Source: CANNDT01 sp945876205
GTDB taxonomy: Bacteria; Acidobacteriota; Vicinamibacteria; Vicinamibacterales; UBA2999
Direction of reading: 5' to 3'
Assembly (NCBI GenBank): GCA_947503365.1
Contig: CANNDT010000105.1
Span: 1-15,283, forward strand
DNA length: 15,283 bases
Shown: piece after piece, positions 1 to 7,342 of the stretch
Numbering within the stretch: position 1 is the first letter of the stretch
Layout of the letters: each line of letters starts with the position of its first letter
Notes under the pieces: model-generated
Told to the model about the DNA's origin: nothing
Seen by the model: only the letters and a program-made list of their open reading frames with translations
Database searches by the model: none
Position numbers and translations under genes: made by a program

Positions 1-1090
1 CTGATTGCCCGTTGCTCAGGCCGATCCGCCTGCTGAAGAACATGATCGGCACCGTGGCGGTTCGGGCGCTGAAGCCGGCCTGGCCGCCGAAATCGAAAAT
101 GCCCTGGCCCTCGAGAAAGAAATCGCGCTTGTCGGGGTAGAAGACGTCGAAGCGGGTGAGGTTGACCTGCTGCAGGTCTTCCTCGACCTGCGCGAAATCG
201 GTGTTCACCGTCAGGTCGGCGGTGAGTCCGCGCGTCAGGCCGTACTTCACGTCGAAGCCAGCGCTCGACTTTCGATCGTTGCTGAAGGGGACCCGCGCCG
301 CGCGATCGGTGGTCAACGACGTCACGCCGTACGGCTTGAGCTCCAGGTTGAGCGCCTGCGCGGGCGTCTCGAGCCCGACCAGGGTGCCGGCCACCGACAT
401 CTGCGTCCAGCCGGCGGAAAACGAGGCCGGCACCTGGCTCAACATGGACGACTCGTTCTTCCACTTGACCACCCGCCGCACGTTGATGCCCCACGTCTGC
501 GGTCCGGCGCCCCGGTAGCGCAGCGACTTGAAGGGGATCACCATCTCGAGCGTGTAGCCGGTGTCGGTCCTGGCGGTCCGGACGTCCCACACGGTGCTCC
601 AGTTGGCGTTGTTGCCGGACTCCGTGACGGTCGCGTCGCGCAGCGCGCCGATCGCATTGGTCTGGAAGTAGTACGCGTTCCGCCGATCCAGGAACGTGTC
701 GAGCGCGATGCCGAAGTTGTCGTTCTCGAAGATGCCGTTATTGTCGCGGCGCAGCTCGTTGGCGGCAATCCGTCCGGGCTGGCTGTCGAGGCATCGTGCC
801 GCGATGTAGAGATTGTCTTCGTCGAAGAACACCCACATCTCGGTCGGCTCGCTGGCCGGCGCGCCCTGCTGGGGAACCTGCTGAAGAAAGCCGTCGATCG
901 GAGGGATGGTTCTGTAGACCTCCTCGTCGAGACGGCCATCGAGGCTGAGCGGCTGCGTGAGGCGTACGGCGCGAACGGTCGCGCGGCCCTGATCGTCGTG
1001 CGCGACCGTCTGAGGCGGAACGAGAGATTGGGCGGCCACCGGAGACGCCAGGGCCAGCACGAAGGTCGTGGCGCGCGCCATTCGAAGCAT
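1..1090 (-). CDS. DUF5916 outer-membrane protein with CBM9-like N-terminal domain (partial, C-terminus off the left edge)
   Basis: I translated the minus strand from an ATG at 1090; 363 codons remain open to the window edge, so only the N-terminal half or less is present. Residues 1-21 look like a Sec signal peptide ending VAAQ. Residues about 45-235 fit the carbohydrate-binding family 9-like domain (LDGRLDEEVY at the start, then WVFFDEDNLYIAARC). From about 245 the sequence enters the DUF5916 beta-barrel region, with the family hallmark around 298-335 (DFAQVEEDLQQVNLTRF, then KRDFFLEGQGIF). Such proteins are usually 700-900 residues and sit in the outer membrane; their substrate is unknown. 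An ATG at 1081 also gives a clean signal peptide and is a possible start. No Shine-Dalgarno sequence is seen before either. Family assignment is firm, function is not. Confidence 0.88.
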   Translation of the reverse strand, partial: MLRMARATTFVLALASPVAAQSLVPPQTVAHDDQGRATVRAVRLTQPLSLDGRLDEEVYRTIPPIDGFLQQVPQQGAPASEPTEMWVFFDEDNLYIAARCLDSQPGRIAANELRRDNNGIFENDNFGIALDTFLDRRNAYYFQTNAIGALRDATVTESGNNANWSTVWDVRTARTDTGYTLEMVIPFKSLRYRGAGPQTWGINVRRVVKWKNESSMLSQVPASFSAGWTQMSVAGTLVGLETPAQALNLELKPYGVTSLTTDRAARVPFSNDRKSSAGFDVKYGLTRGLTADLTVNTDFAQVEEDLQQVNLTRFDVFYPDKRDFFLEGQGIFDFGGQAGFSARTATVPIMFFSRRIGLSNGQS

Positions 1091-1140
1091 CGAAGCGCGC
1101 CTATTCTATGCGGGGTCGCTGTGGTAGGTTAGCCTTCGCA
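1091..1140. promoter_or_regulatory. Short divergent promoter region
   Basis: Only 50 bases separate the two divergent starts, so both promoters must lie here or inside the genes. On the minus strand TAGAAT (1108-1103) is a good -10 match, with a poor -35 17 bases upstream. On the plus strand TAGGTT (1125-1130) could be a -10 for the NHL/pca operon, about 10 bases before ATG 1141, which lacks a ribosome-binding site. That would give nearly leaderless mRNAs. The -35 elements are weak, so this is tentative. Confidence 0.3.
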
Positions 1141-2202
1141 ATGCCTACTTCAGCATTATCGAAGGTCTTATCTATCGCCGTCGTCGCGCTGCTTTCCGTC
1201 CAGGTCCAGACGCAGGAACAGCAGCCGGTCAACAGCGGCGCCAATCCGTATCGCGTCATCCGCAACTGGGGAACTGTGCCGGAAGGACGGCCGTGGGGCG
1301 CTGCCAACGGCGTGGCCATCGACAAGGACGGCAAGTCCGTCTGGGTTGCCGACCGATGCGGCACGGGACAGGGGTGCGTCGGCTCGAAGGTCGACCCGAT
1401 CCAGAAGTTCGATGAGAACGGCAAGCGGCTGACCGCGTTCGGTGCCGGCATGTTCGTGTGGCCGCACGGCCTGCACGTCGATCGTGACGGCAACATCTGG
1501 GTCGCCGACTCACGCCGCCCGACCGACGCCGAGATCAAGGCCTTTCCCGCCGAGAAGAACAAGGGCAGCTTCGTCGTCAAATTCAGTCCCGAGGGCAAGG
1601 TGCTGATGACGCTCGGCAAGTCCGGGATGGCCGGAAATCCGCCGGAGCTGCTGACCGATCCGACCAACGTGCTGACGGGGCCAAATGGCGATGTCTATGT
1701 GTCGGAGAGTCACACCGACGTCCTCGACCCGAATCTCGTTGGACGCATCTCGGTGTTCGACAAGAACGGGAAGTTCATCAAGACGATCGGCAAGACGGGA
1801 ACGGGGCCGGGTGAGTTCAGGACGCCGCACGCGATGGCGTGGGACTCACGCGGACGGCTGGTCGTCGCCGACCGCCACAATCACCGCATCCAGGTGCTCG
1901 ATAAAGACGGCAAGTTCATCACCGAATTCCGCGAGTTCAGCCGCGTCAGCGGCATCACCATCGACAAGGACGACAATCTCTACGCGGCCGACTCCGAATC
2001 CGACGCCCGGCGGCATCCGGGCTGGCTCAAAGGGATCCGCATCGGCAATCTCAAAGACGGCAAGGTGACGATGTTCGTGCCGCCGCATAAGACGGAGGCT
2101 CCGGAGGGAGCGATGGGCGAGGGCATCGCGCGCGACGCGGCCGGCAATCTCTACACCGCCGAAGCCACCGTCAGGGGCGTGACGAAGTACGTCAGGAACT
2201 AG
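1141..2202 (+). CDS. Exported NHL-repeat beta-propeller protein
   Basis: 353 residues from ATG 1141. This start gives a plausible signal peptide (residues 1-23, hydrophobic core SIAVVALLSV); an upstream in-frame ATG at 1108 would add 11 residues before it and is less likely. Six NHL-type repeats are visible: GVAIDKDGKSVWVAD (57-71), GLHVDRDGNIWVAD (110-123), NVLTGPNGDVYVSE (176-189), AMAWDSRGRLVVADRHNHRI (231-250), GITIDKDDNLYAAD (271-284) and GIARDAAGNLYTAE (328-341). This predicts a six-bladed propeller in the periplasm or on the surface. Related proteins are often annotated as peptidylglycine amidating lyase-like or SMP-30-like, but no enzyme activity can be read from the repeats. The stop is one base before pcaH, so it heads the protocatechuate operon. 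Its role there is unknown; sensing, binding or lactone hydrolysis are guesses. Confidence 0.88.
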   Translation: MPTSALSKVLSIAVVALLSVQVQTQEQQPVNSGANPYRVIRNWGTVPEGRPWGAANGVAIDKDGKSVWVADRCGTGQGCVGSKVDPIQKFDENGKRLTAFGAGMFVWPHGLHVDRDGNIWVADSRRPTDAEIKAFPAEKNKGSFVVKFSPEGKVLMTLGKSGMAGNPPELLTDPTNVLTGPNGDVYVSESHTDVLDPNLVGRISVFDKNGKFIKTIGKTGTGPGEFRTPHAMAWDSRGRLVVADRHNHRIQVLDKDGKFITEFREFSRVSGITIDKDDNLYAADSESDARRHPGWLKGIRIGNLKDGKVTMFVPPHKTEAPEGAMGEGIARDAAGNLYTAEATVRGVTKYVRN

Positions 2203-2203
2203 G

Positions 2204-2920
2204 ATGGCGGAAGACATCTCGATCAAGCCGGGCCCGTACCGGCGCGTGCCCCCCGGCGTGCATCCGCCGGCCGACCCGGCCTACCGAAGCACGGTGCTGC
2301 GGCATCCGAAGGAGCCGCTCATCGTCATTCCTCAGACACTGTCTGAGCTGACGGGGCCGGTGTTCCCGTACGACCGCATCGGCCCGCTCGATCACGATCT
2401 CACGCGGCAGCATGCCGGTCAGCCGATCGGCGAGCGGATGATTCTCGAAGGGCACGTGCGCGACGAGGACGGCCGTCCGGTGCCCGACACGCTCGTGGAG
2501 ATCTGGCAGGCGAATGCGTCCGGCCGCTACGCGCACAAGATTGATGCGCACGATGCGCCGCTCGATCCGAATTTCTCCGGAGCAGGGCGCACGGTCACCG
2601 ACAGCGAGGGCTGGTACCGGTTCGTGACGATCGTGCCGGGTCACTATCCGTGGGGCAACCACTACAACGCGTGGCGCCCGAATCACATTCACTTCTCGCT
2701 GTTTGGCCCGAGCTTCCTGACGCGGCTGGTCACGCAGATGTACTTTCCCGGTGATCCCTTGCAGCCGATCGATCCGATCTTCAACTCCATCCCCGATCCC
2801 GAGGCGCGGCAGCGGCTGATCGCCGCCTTCGATATCGGCCTGACGTCGCCCGACTGGGCGCTTGGATTCAGGTGGGACATCATCCTGCGCGGCCGCAACG
2901 CCACGCCGATGGAGAAGTAG
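2204..2920 (+). CDS. pcaH: Protocatechuate 3,4-dioxygenase beta subunit
   Basis: 238 residues, the usual length for PcaH. With PcaG it forms the non-haem Fe(III) enzyme that cleaves protocatechuate between its hydroxyls (intradiol) to 3-carboxy-cis,cis-muconate in the cytoplasm. All four iron ligands are visible: Tyr109 in GRYAHK, Tyr148 in GHYPWGN, and His161 and His163 in WRPNHIHF, with the catalytic Arg158 in the same motif. The N-terminal region (YRSTVLRHPKEPLI) and the C-terminal DIILRG also match the family. It starts at ATG 2204, one base after the NHL gene's stop, and pcaG follows after one base. Beta-before-alpha order is the common arrangement. Assignment is secure. Confidence 0.96.
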   Translation: MAEDISIKPGPYRRVPPGVHPPADPAYRSTVLRHPKEPLIVIPQTLSELTGPVFPYDRIGPLDHDLTRQHAGQPIGERMILEGHVRDEDGRPVPDTLVEIWQANASGRYAHKIDAHDAPLDPNFSGAGRTVTDSEGWYRFVTIVPGHYPWGNHYNAWRPNHIHFSLFGPSFLTRLVTQMYFPGDPLQPIDPIFNSIPDPEARQRLIAAFDIGLTSPDWALGFRWDIILRGRNATPMEK

Positions 2921-2921
2921 C

Positions 2922-3479
2922 GTGGGCGTGAGCCCATTTCAGACTGTCGGTCCCTACTTCGACATTTTTCTGCGCAGGCGTGTGCCACTGGTGATGGTGA
3001 CGTCGGAAACACCAGGTCAGCGGATTGCGATCGACGGCGTCTTGTACGACGGCGCGGGCACGGTGATTCCAGATGGCCTGGTGGAGATCTGGCAGGCCGA
3101 TGCGGAAGGACGGTACGCGCATCCCGAGGATCCGCGCGGCGCCTCTGCCGATCCGACGTTCTATGGATACGGCTGGCGTCACACCGACGCCGCCGGCGCC
3201 TTCCACTTCGACACGATCAAGCCGGGACCGATCGCCCTGCCCGGCGGCGACCCCCAGGCGCCGCACATCATGGTCAGCGTCATGGCACGCGGGATCCTCA
3301 CGCGCTTCATTACGCGGCTGTACTTCGACGACGAAGCGGCGAATGCGCGGGACGCGGTGCTGCAGCTGGTGCCCGAGGCGCGGCGCCACACGCTGATCGC
3401 CCGCACGACCTCGCCTGGCGTCTACCAATTCGACGTTCGTCTCCAGGGTAGCGACGAGACGGCATTTTTCGATGCCTGA
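2922..3479 (+). CDS. pcaG: Protocatechuate 3,4-dioxygenase alpha subunit
   Basis: 185 residues from GTG 2922, preceded by GGAGAA (2911-2916) at good spacing and one base after the pcaH stop. GTG 2928 is an alternative. The N-terminus SPFQTVGPYF is the alpha-subunit signature. The protein is homologous to PcaH but lacks the full iron site, as expected for the non-catalytic subunit: Tyr65 (GRYAHP) is kept, the second tyrosine position is in GPIALP, and the histidine pair is reduced to His115 followed by Met117 (APHIMVSV; Asn is common at this second position). It contributes to the active-site wall and to assembly of the alpha-beta protomer. The last 8 bases overlap pcaB. Confidence 0.95.
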   Translation: MGVSPFQTVGPYFDIFLRRRVPLVMVTSETPGQRIAIDGVLYDGAGTVIPDGLVEIWQADAEGRYAHPEDPRGASADPTFYGYGWRHTDAAGAFHFDTIKPGPIALPGGDPQAPHIMVSVMARGILTRFITRLYFDDEAANARDAVLQLVPEARRHTLIARTTSPGVYQFDVRLQGSDETAFFDA

Positions 3480-4827
3480 TGCCGCTCCCGATCTGTTCGC
3501 CGCGCTCTTCGGCGACGCCGAGGCGGATGCTCGCCTGTCGGACCAGGCGCGCCTGCAGGCGATGCTCGACGTCGAAGCGGCGCTCGCCGATGCCGAAGCG
3601 CATCTCGACATCATTCCCCGCTCCGCGGCCACCGCGATTCGCGCCGTCGCGCGAGCCGAGTTGCTCGACCCGGCGCTGATCACGTCCGAGGCCGCCGAGG
3701 CCGGGAATCTCGCCATCCCGCTCGTCAGGCAGCTCACGCGGATCGTGGCCGCCTCCGACCCGGACGCGTCACGCCATGTCCACTGGGGCGCCACCAGCCA
3801 GGACATCGTTGACACCGGTCTCGTCCTGCAGGTGCGCGCCGCCGTCCCCGTCATCCTGCGTCACCTCGAACGTGCGGAAGCCGCCGCGGCGAGGCACGCG
3901 CGCGAGCATATCGACACGGTGATGGCCGGCCGGACGTGGCTGCAGCAGGCGACGCCGATCACGTTTGGATTGAAGGCGGCCGGGTGGCTCGATGCGATGG
4001 ACCGCCAGCGTCTCGCGCTCACCGGCGCGCTGGAACAGGCGCGCGTGCTGCAGTTCGGCGGCGCGGCTGGCACGCTTGCCGCGCTCGGCGATCGTGGTGA
4101 GGAGGTCGCGGAGAGACTCGCGGCGATCCTCGAGCTGCGAGCGCCCGACGTCCCGTGGCATGCGCACCGCGATCGGATCGCGACGCTCGCCTGCGCGCTC
4201 GGCGTCACCTGCGGCGTGCTCGGAAAAATCGCGCGCGATCTCGGCCTGCTCGCGCAGACCGAAGTCGCCGAAGCGGCGGATGACCTGGCGGGCGGGTCGT
4301 CGTCAATGCCGCAGAAGCAGAACCCGGTGAGGGCGTCGGTGGCGCTCGCGGCCGCGGGGCGTGCGCCGGGACTGGTCGCGTCGATTCTTGCGGCGATGCC
4401 GCAGGAGCACGAGCGCGGGCTGGGGGGCTGGCAGGTGGAGTGGACGGCGCTGCCCGAGCTCATTCGCGTGACGGCGGGCGCCTCGCGCACCATCGGCGAC
4501 GCGCTGGAGACGCTCAGGATCGACGAGGCCCGCATGCGAGCCAACTTGAATGCCACGCGTGGCCTCGCGCTCGCGGAAGCCGTCACGGTGTCGCTCAGCA
4601 CGCACATGGCGCGCAGCCAGGCGCACGCGTTGGTGAGTGCCGCGAGCCGGCGCGCCCGGATCGACGGCATCCCGCTGGCCGAAGCGCTGGCTGCCGATCC
4701 GGCGGTGACATCGTGGATGACGCGCGCCCAGATCGATCGGCTGCTCTCGCCTGACTCGTACCTGGGAGAAGCCCGCACGTTCGTGGAGCGCGTCCTGGCG
4801 CGAGTGGGAAACGTGCATGGACGGTAG
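3472..4827 (+). CDS. pcaB: 3-carboxy-cis,cis-muconate cycloisomerase
   Basis: 451 residues, typical of PcaB. The enzyme lactonises 3-carboxy-cis,cis-muconate to 4-carboxymuconolactone, the second step of the protocatechuate branch. It belongs to the fumarase/aspartase/argininosuccinase superfamily: the conserved HWGATSQDI is at 104-112 and the superfamily signature GGSSSMPQKQNP at 274-285, with the flexible loop carrying the catalytic serine. Adenylosuccinate lyase is the main paralogue to exclude; the position between pcaG and pcaL and the closer motif match make PcaB much more likely. It overlaps pcaG by 8 nt and pcaL by 11 nt, which suggests translational coupling. Confidence 0.95.
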   Translation: MPDAAPDLFAALFGDAEADARLSDQARLQAMLDVEAALADAEAHLDIIPRSAATAIRAVARAELLDPALITSEAAEAGNLAIPLVRQLTRIVAASDPDASRHVHWGATSQDIVDTGLVLQVRAAVPVILRHLERAEAAAARHAREHIDTVMAGRTWLQQATPITFGLKAAGWLDAMDRQRLALTGALEQARVLQFGGAAGTLAALGDRGEEVAERLAAILELRAPDVPWHAHRDRIATLACALGVTCGVLGKIARDLGLLAQTEVAEAADDLAGGSSSMPQKQNPVRASVALAAAGRAPGLVASILAAMPQEHERGLGGWQVEWTALPELIRVTAGASRTIGDALETLRIDEARMRANLNATRGLALAEAVTVSLSTHMARSQAHALVSAASRRARIDGIPLAEALAADPAVTSWMTRAQIDRLLSPDSYLGEARTFVERVLARVGNVHGR

Positions 4828-5986
4828 CGTCGGCGCCGGATCCGCGAGGCTCCACTACCGTGTCGATGGCCCTGAGGACGCGCCCGCCGTGCTGCTCATC
4901 AATTCGCTCGGCACCACGCTCGACATGTGGTCCGCGCAGGCGGACGCCTGGTCGCCGCGGCTGCGGGTCATCCGCTATGACACGCGCGGGCACGGGCAAT
5001 CCGGAGTGCCGCCAGGCGAGTACACCCTCGACGATCTCGGGAACGACGCCATCAGGGTGCTCGATGCCGCCGGCGTCGAGTCGGCGCACGTCTGCGGGAT
5101 CTCGCTCGGCGGCCTGACGGCGATGTGGCTGGGCGTGCGCCAGCCGGCGCGCGTGCGGTCGCTGGTCATTGCGAACACCGCCGCTCGGGTCGGCACGGCG
5201 CAGCGGTGGACCGAGCGCATCGCCAAGGTCCGCGGTGAAGGGATGGCCGCGATCGGCGACATGATCACGCCGGCGTGGTTCTCGCCGGCGTTCCGCGAAC
5301 GCGAGCCGGCGATCGTCGCTCGCTTTCGGGAGATGGTGGCGTCGATCAATCCGGACGGTTACGTCGGGTGTTGTGCGGCGCTGCGCGACGCCGATCTTCG
5401 CGACGAAATCGGGGGCATTCACAGCTTCGCGCTGGTCATCGCCGGCGACCAGGACACGTCGACCACGGTGGCCGACGCCGAAGCGATCTCGTTCGCCATC
5501 CGCGGCTCGACGCTCCTGACGCTCAATGCCGCACATCTCACCAACGTCGAGTGCGCGGAAAGTTTCTCGCGGCATGGCGAGGCGGTGTTTCAGGTGATGA
5601 GCGGCCCGCGCGACGAGCCATCGCACGCCGGCGGAGAGCGCATGCGCCGCCGCATCCTCGGCGATGCGCACGTCGACCGTTCGATCAAGAACGCCACGCC
5701 GCTCAACGCCGAGTTCCTGGACCTGATTACCCGCTATGTCTGGGGTGAGATCTGGACGCGCCCTGGCCTCGATGAGCGGACCCGCCGCGTACTCGTCATC
5801 GGCACGATGGTGGCGCTGGGCCGGTGGGAAGAGTTCGCGCTGCACGTGCGCGCCGCCCTCGTCAGCGGCGGCTTCACCGCCGACGACATCAAGGAAGTCA
5901 TCCTCCAGCAGGCGGTGTACTGCGGCGTTCCCGCCGCGAACCACGCGCTGGGCGTGGCCGCGAAAGTCCTCGCCGAGCTGGGCTGA
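4817..5986 (+). CDS. pcaL: Fused 3-oxoadipate enol-lactonase / 4-carboxymuconolactone decarboxylase
   Basis: 389 residues, equal to a PcaD plus a PcaC. Residues about 8-262 are an alpha/beta hydrolase: nucleophile Ser96 in CGISLGG, an acid in the GDQDTST segment (Asp211 or Asp213) and His240 in NAAHLTN. Residues about 272-388 are a carboxymuconolactone decarboxylase domain with RRRILGDAHVDRS (277-289), GEIWTRPGLDERTRRV (310-325) and LQQAVYCGVPAANHA (363-377). The C-terminal half decarboxylates 4-carboxymuconolactone to the enol-lactone, and the N-terminal half hydrolyses this to 3-oxoadipate. PcaL fusions are known, for example in Rhodococcus and Streptomyces. The start overlaps pcaB by 11 nt. 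It is the last gene of the operon here; no pcaIJ or pcaF follows. Confidence 0.95.
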   Translation: MDGSVGAGSARLHYRVDGPEDAPAVLLINSLGTTLDMWSAQADAWSPRLRVIRYDTRGHGQSGVPPGEYTLDDLGNDAIRVLDAAGVESAHVCGISLGGLTAMWLGVRQPARVRSLVIANTAARVGTAQRWTERIAKVRGEGMAAIGDMITPAWFSPAFREREPAIVARFREMVASINPDGYVGCCAALRDADLRDEIGGIHSFALVIAGDQDTSTTVADAEAISFAIRGSTLLTLNAAHLTNVECAESFSRHGEAVFQVMSGPRDEPSHAGGERMRRRILGDAHVDRSIKNATPLNAEFLDLITRYVWGEIWTRPGLDERTRRVLVIGTMVALGRWEEFALHVRAALVSGGFTADDIKEVILQQAVYCGVPAANHALGVAAKVLAELG

Positions 5987-6009
5987 CGCCCCGGCGTACC
6001 AGCCGAGCT
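5976..6009 (+). terminator. Long inverted repeat at the 3' end of pcaL (possible terminator hairpin)
   Basis: The arms are AGCT (5976-5979), GGCTG (5981-5985) and ACGC (5986-5989), pairing with GCGT (5994-5997), CAGCC (6000-6004) and AGCT (6006-6009). The loop is 4 bases, with one G-G mismatch and a two-base bulge. The repeat includes the pcaL stop codon. No T-run follows, so it is not a canonical intrinsic terminator; it may instead stabilise the mRNA 3' end. Confidence 0.35.
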
Positions 6010-6086
6010 GTCAATCCGCCGCCGTACTGCGCGAGCGCTCGATGTCCTGGCGATAGAGGTCGGCCACAACTGTCCCTTTCGGCAAA

Positions 6087-6147
6087 ATGACGCCAACGAG
6101 GGCTTTTGGTGAGGGAAATTACGCTTTCAAATTAATGACGTCAACTA
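6087..6147. repeat. Two copies of ATGACGYCAACNA in the spacer upstream of the transglycosylase gene
   Basis: ATGACGCCAACGA (6087-6099) and ATGACGTCAACTA (6135-6147) agree at 11 of 13 positions and start 48 bases apart. The second copy contains the palindrome TGACGTCA (6136-6143). The spacer 5987-6193 is locally more AT-rich than its surroundings and has no convincing gene. The pair could be binding sites for a regulator of the transglycosylase gene, or chance. Confidence 0.35.
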
Positions 6148-6193
6148 TCTCTTGGCTACAGTTCCGTGTCCTGGTGCCGATTACGGAGGTGCC

Positions 6194-6898
6194 ATGGCTC
6201 GGGTTTCCGCTTCCACCGTCCTCCTGCTGACGCTCCTCGGCGGCTCCCTGAGTCCGGCGACGGCCCAGGACATCAGCGCGCGCGACAGCGCCCGTGACGA
6301 CGCGGAGTACCGGTTGCTGGCGCTCGGGTATTCCGCGCATGAGACCGAGGACATCCTCAGCGGACGTATCAGTCAGAAGGCGCTCGATAACGCGGCGCTG
6401 ATGATTGCGGTCGGACGAGGACGCGAAGAGGCGGCCAACTATCTCGACAGCCAGTACATGCTCGCGACGGCGGCCCGCAACGCGCTCATTGCGCCGCCGC
6501 CGGAAATACCGTTCGCGTCATTCACTGAGTTCGACACCCTGATCGATCGGTACGCGAATCTCCACCAGGTCGATTCGTCGGTCGTGCGCGCCATCATCGG
6601 CGCCGAGTCGATGTTCAATCACGCCGCGCGATCGACCGCGGGCGCGATCGGTCTCATGCAGTTGATGCCGGCGACCGCGCGGGAGCTGGGTGTCGATCCG
6701 CGCGTGCCCGAACAGAACATCGAAGGGGGTGTGAGGTACTTTGCCGAACAGCTCAAGACGTTCGGCAGCATCGAGCTGGCGCTCGTGGCCTACAACGCCG
6801 GCCCCGGATTCGCCCAGCGCTACGCCAGCGGTAAGACCGCCCTCTACGGCGAGACCCGCGAATACGTGCGAAAGATCATGGCGCGGCTGCGGCCTTAG
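6194..6898 (+). CDS. Exported lytic transglycosylase (SLT domain)
   Basis: 234 residues from ATG 6194, which is preceded by GGAGGT (6185-6190) at short spacing; an in-frame TTG at 6152 would place the signal peptide internally and is rejected. Residues 1-24 form a signal peptide ending ATAQ. Residues 26-105 are alpha-helical-looking and unassigned. Residues about 112-232 are a Slt-type lytic transglycosylase domain: catalytic Glu138 in IIGAESMFN, then GAIGLMQLMPATARELGV (150-167), NIEGGVRYFAEQL (175-187), ALVAYNAGPG (196-205) and YVRKI (224-228). It would cleave peptidoglycan glycan strands to 1,6-anhydro-muropeptides in the periplasm. It is short and has no LysM domain. It stands alone, with a separate promoter right after its stop, so no dedicated secretion system can be tied to it. 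Confidence 0.92.
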   Translation: MARVSASTVLLLTLLGGSLSPATAQDISARDSARDDAEYRLLALGYSAHETEDILSGRISQKALDNAALMIAVGRGREEAANYLDSQYMLATAARNALIAPPPEIPFASFTEFDTLIDRYANLHQVDSSVVRAIIGAESMFNHAARSTAGAIGLMQLMPATARELGVDPRVPEQNIEGGVRYFAEQLKTFGSIELALVAYNAGPGFAQRYASGKTALYGETREYVRKIMARLRP

Positions 6899-6905
6899 CC
6901 CTCGG

Positions 6906-6934
6906 TTGACAGCTTTGCAGGCGCCATGTATACG
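6906..6934 (+). promoter_or_regulatory. Near-consensus sigma70-type promoter for the DUF6152 gene
   Basis: TTGACA (6906-6911) and TATACG (6929-6934) are separated by exactly 17 bases. The predicted transcript start, about 6941, is only a few bases before ATG 6944. This implies a leaderless or nearly leaderless mRNA and excludes the upstream ATG at 6926, which lies at the -10 element. The -35 begins 8 bases after the transglycosylase stop. Confidence 0.7.
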
Positions 6935-6943
6935 AGTCACATC

Positions 6944-7342
6944 ATGAAACAGGTACTGGCCATCGCGTTCGTTCTCACTCTTCTTACTCCCGTTGCCGCG
7001 CATCACGGGGCGGCCACCTTCGACAGCGGCAAGAAACTGGTGATGGAAGGCACGGTGGTCGAGTGGACCTGGGCGAACCCGCACTGCTTCCTGAAGTTCG
7101 ACGTGACCGACGCCAGCGGCACCGTCAAGCACTGGATCGCCGAAACCAGCAATCCACCCGACATGTTCAACCGCGGCTGGGCGAGGAATTCGTTCAAGGC
7201 CGGCGACCGCGTCACGGTGACCGTCGAGCCGGTGAAAAACGGGAGCCCGGTCGGCCGCGTCCTGCAGGTGGTCTTTCCGGACGGAAAGACGCTCAGCACG
7301 CAGGACGCTCCGGCCGTGCCGGGTGAAGGGGCCCGCCTGTGA
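6944..7342 (+). CDS. DUF6152 family exported protein
   Basis: 132 residues from ATG 6944; the ATG at 6926 overlaps the promoter -10 and is rejected. Residues 1-19 are a signal peptide ending PVAA, directly followed by HHG, as is typical for DUF6152. Family features are GTVVEWTWANPHCFLKFDV (36-54), WIAETSNPPDMFNRGW (64-79) and FKAGDRVTVTV (84-94), ending in a conserved FPDGKTL (111-117). The predicted product is a small all-beta periplasmic protein of unknown function. The two N-terminal histidines just after the cleavage site could bind a metal, but that is a guess. Its TGA overlaps the GTG of the next gene, so the two are translationally coupled. Family assignment is firm by pattern. Confidence 0.85.
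   Translation: MKQVLAIAFVLTLLTPVAAHHGAATFDSGKKLVMEGTVVEWTWANPHCFLKFDVTDASGTVKHWIAETSNPPDMFNRGWARNSFKAGDRVTVTVEPVKNGSPVGRVLQVVFPDGKTLSTQDAPAVPGEGARL

Noticed and set aside
5..1132. A 375-residue plus-strand open frame at the left edge
   Set aside because: It is the shadow of the DUF5916 gene on the minus strand, whose family motifs are unambiguous.
4595..5944. A 449-residue minus-strand open frame opposite pcaB and pcaL
   Set aside because: Low-complexity composition and no motifs; the plus strand holds both conserved enzymes.
5987..6193. A cyclic-di-GMP or other riboswitch before the transglycosylase gene
   Set aside because: I looked for conserved riboswitch cores in the spacer and found none that fit; the leader has no stable multi-stem pattern I could defend.
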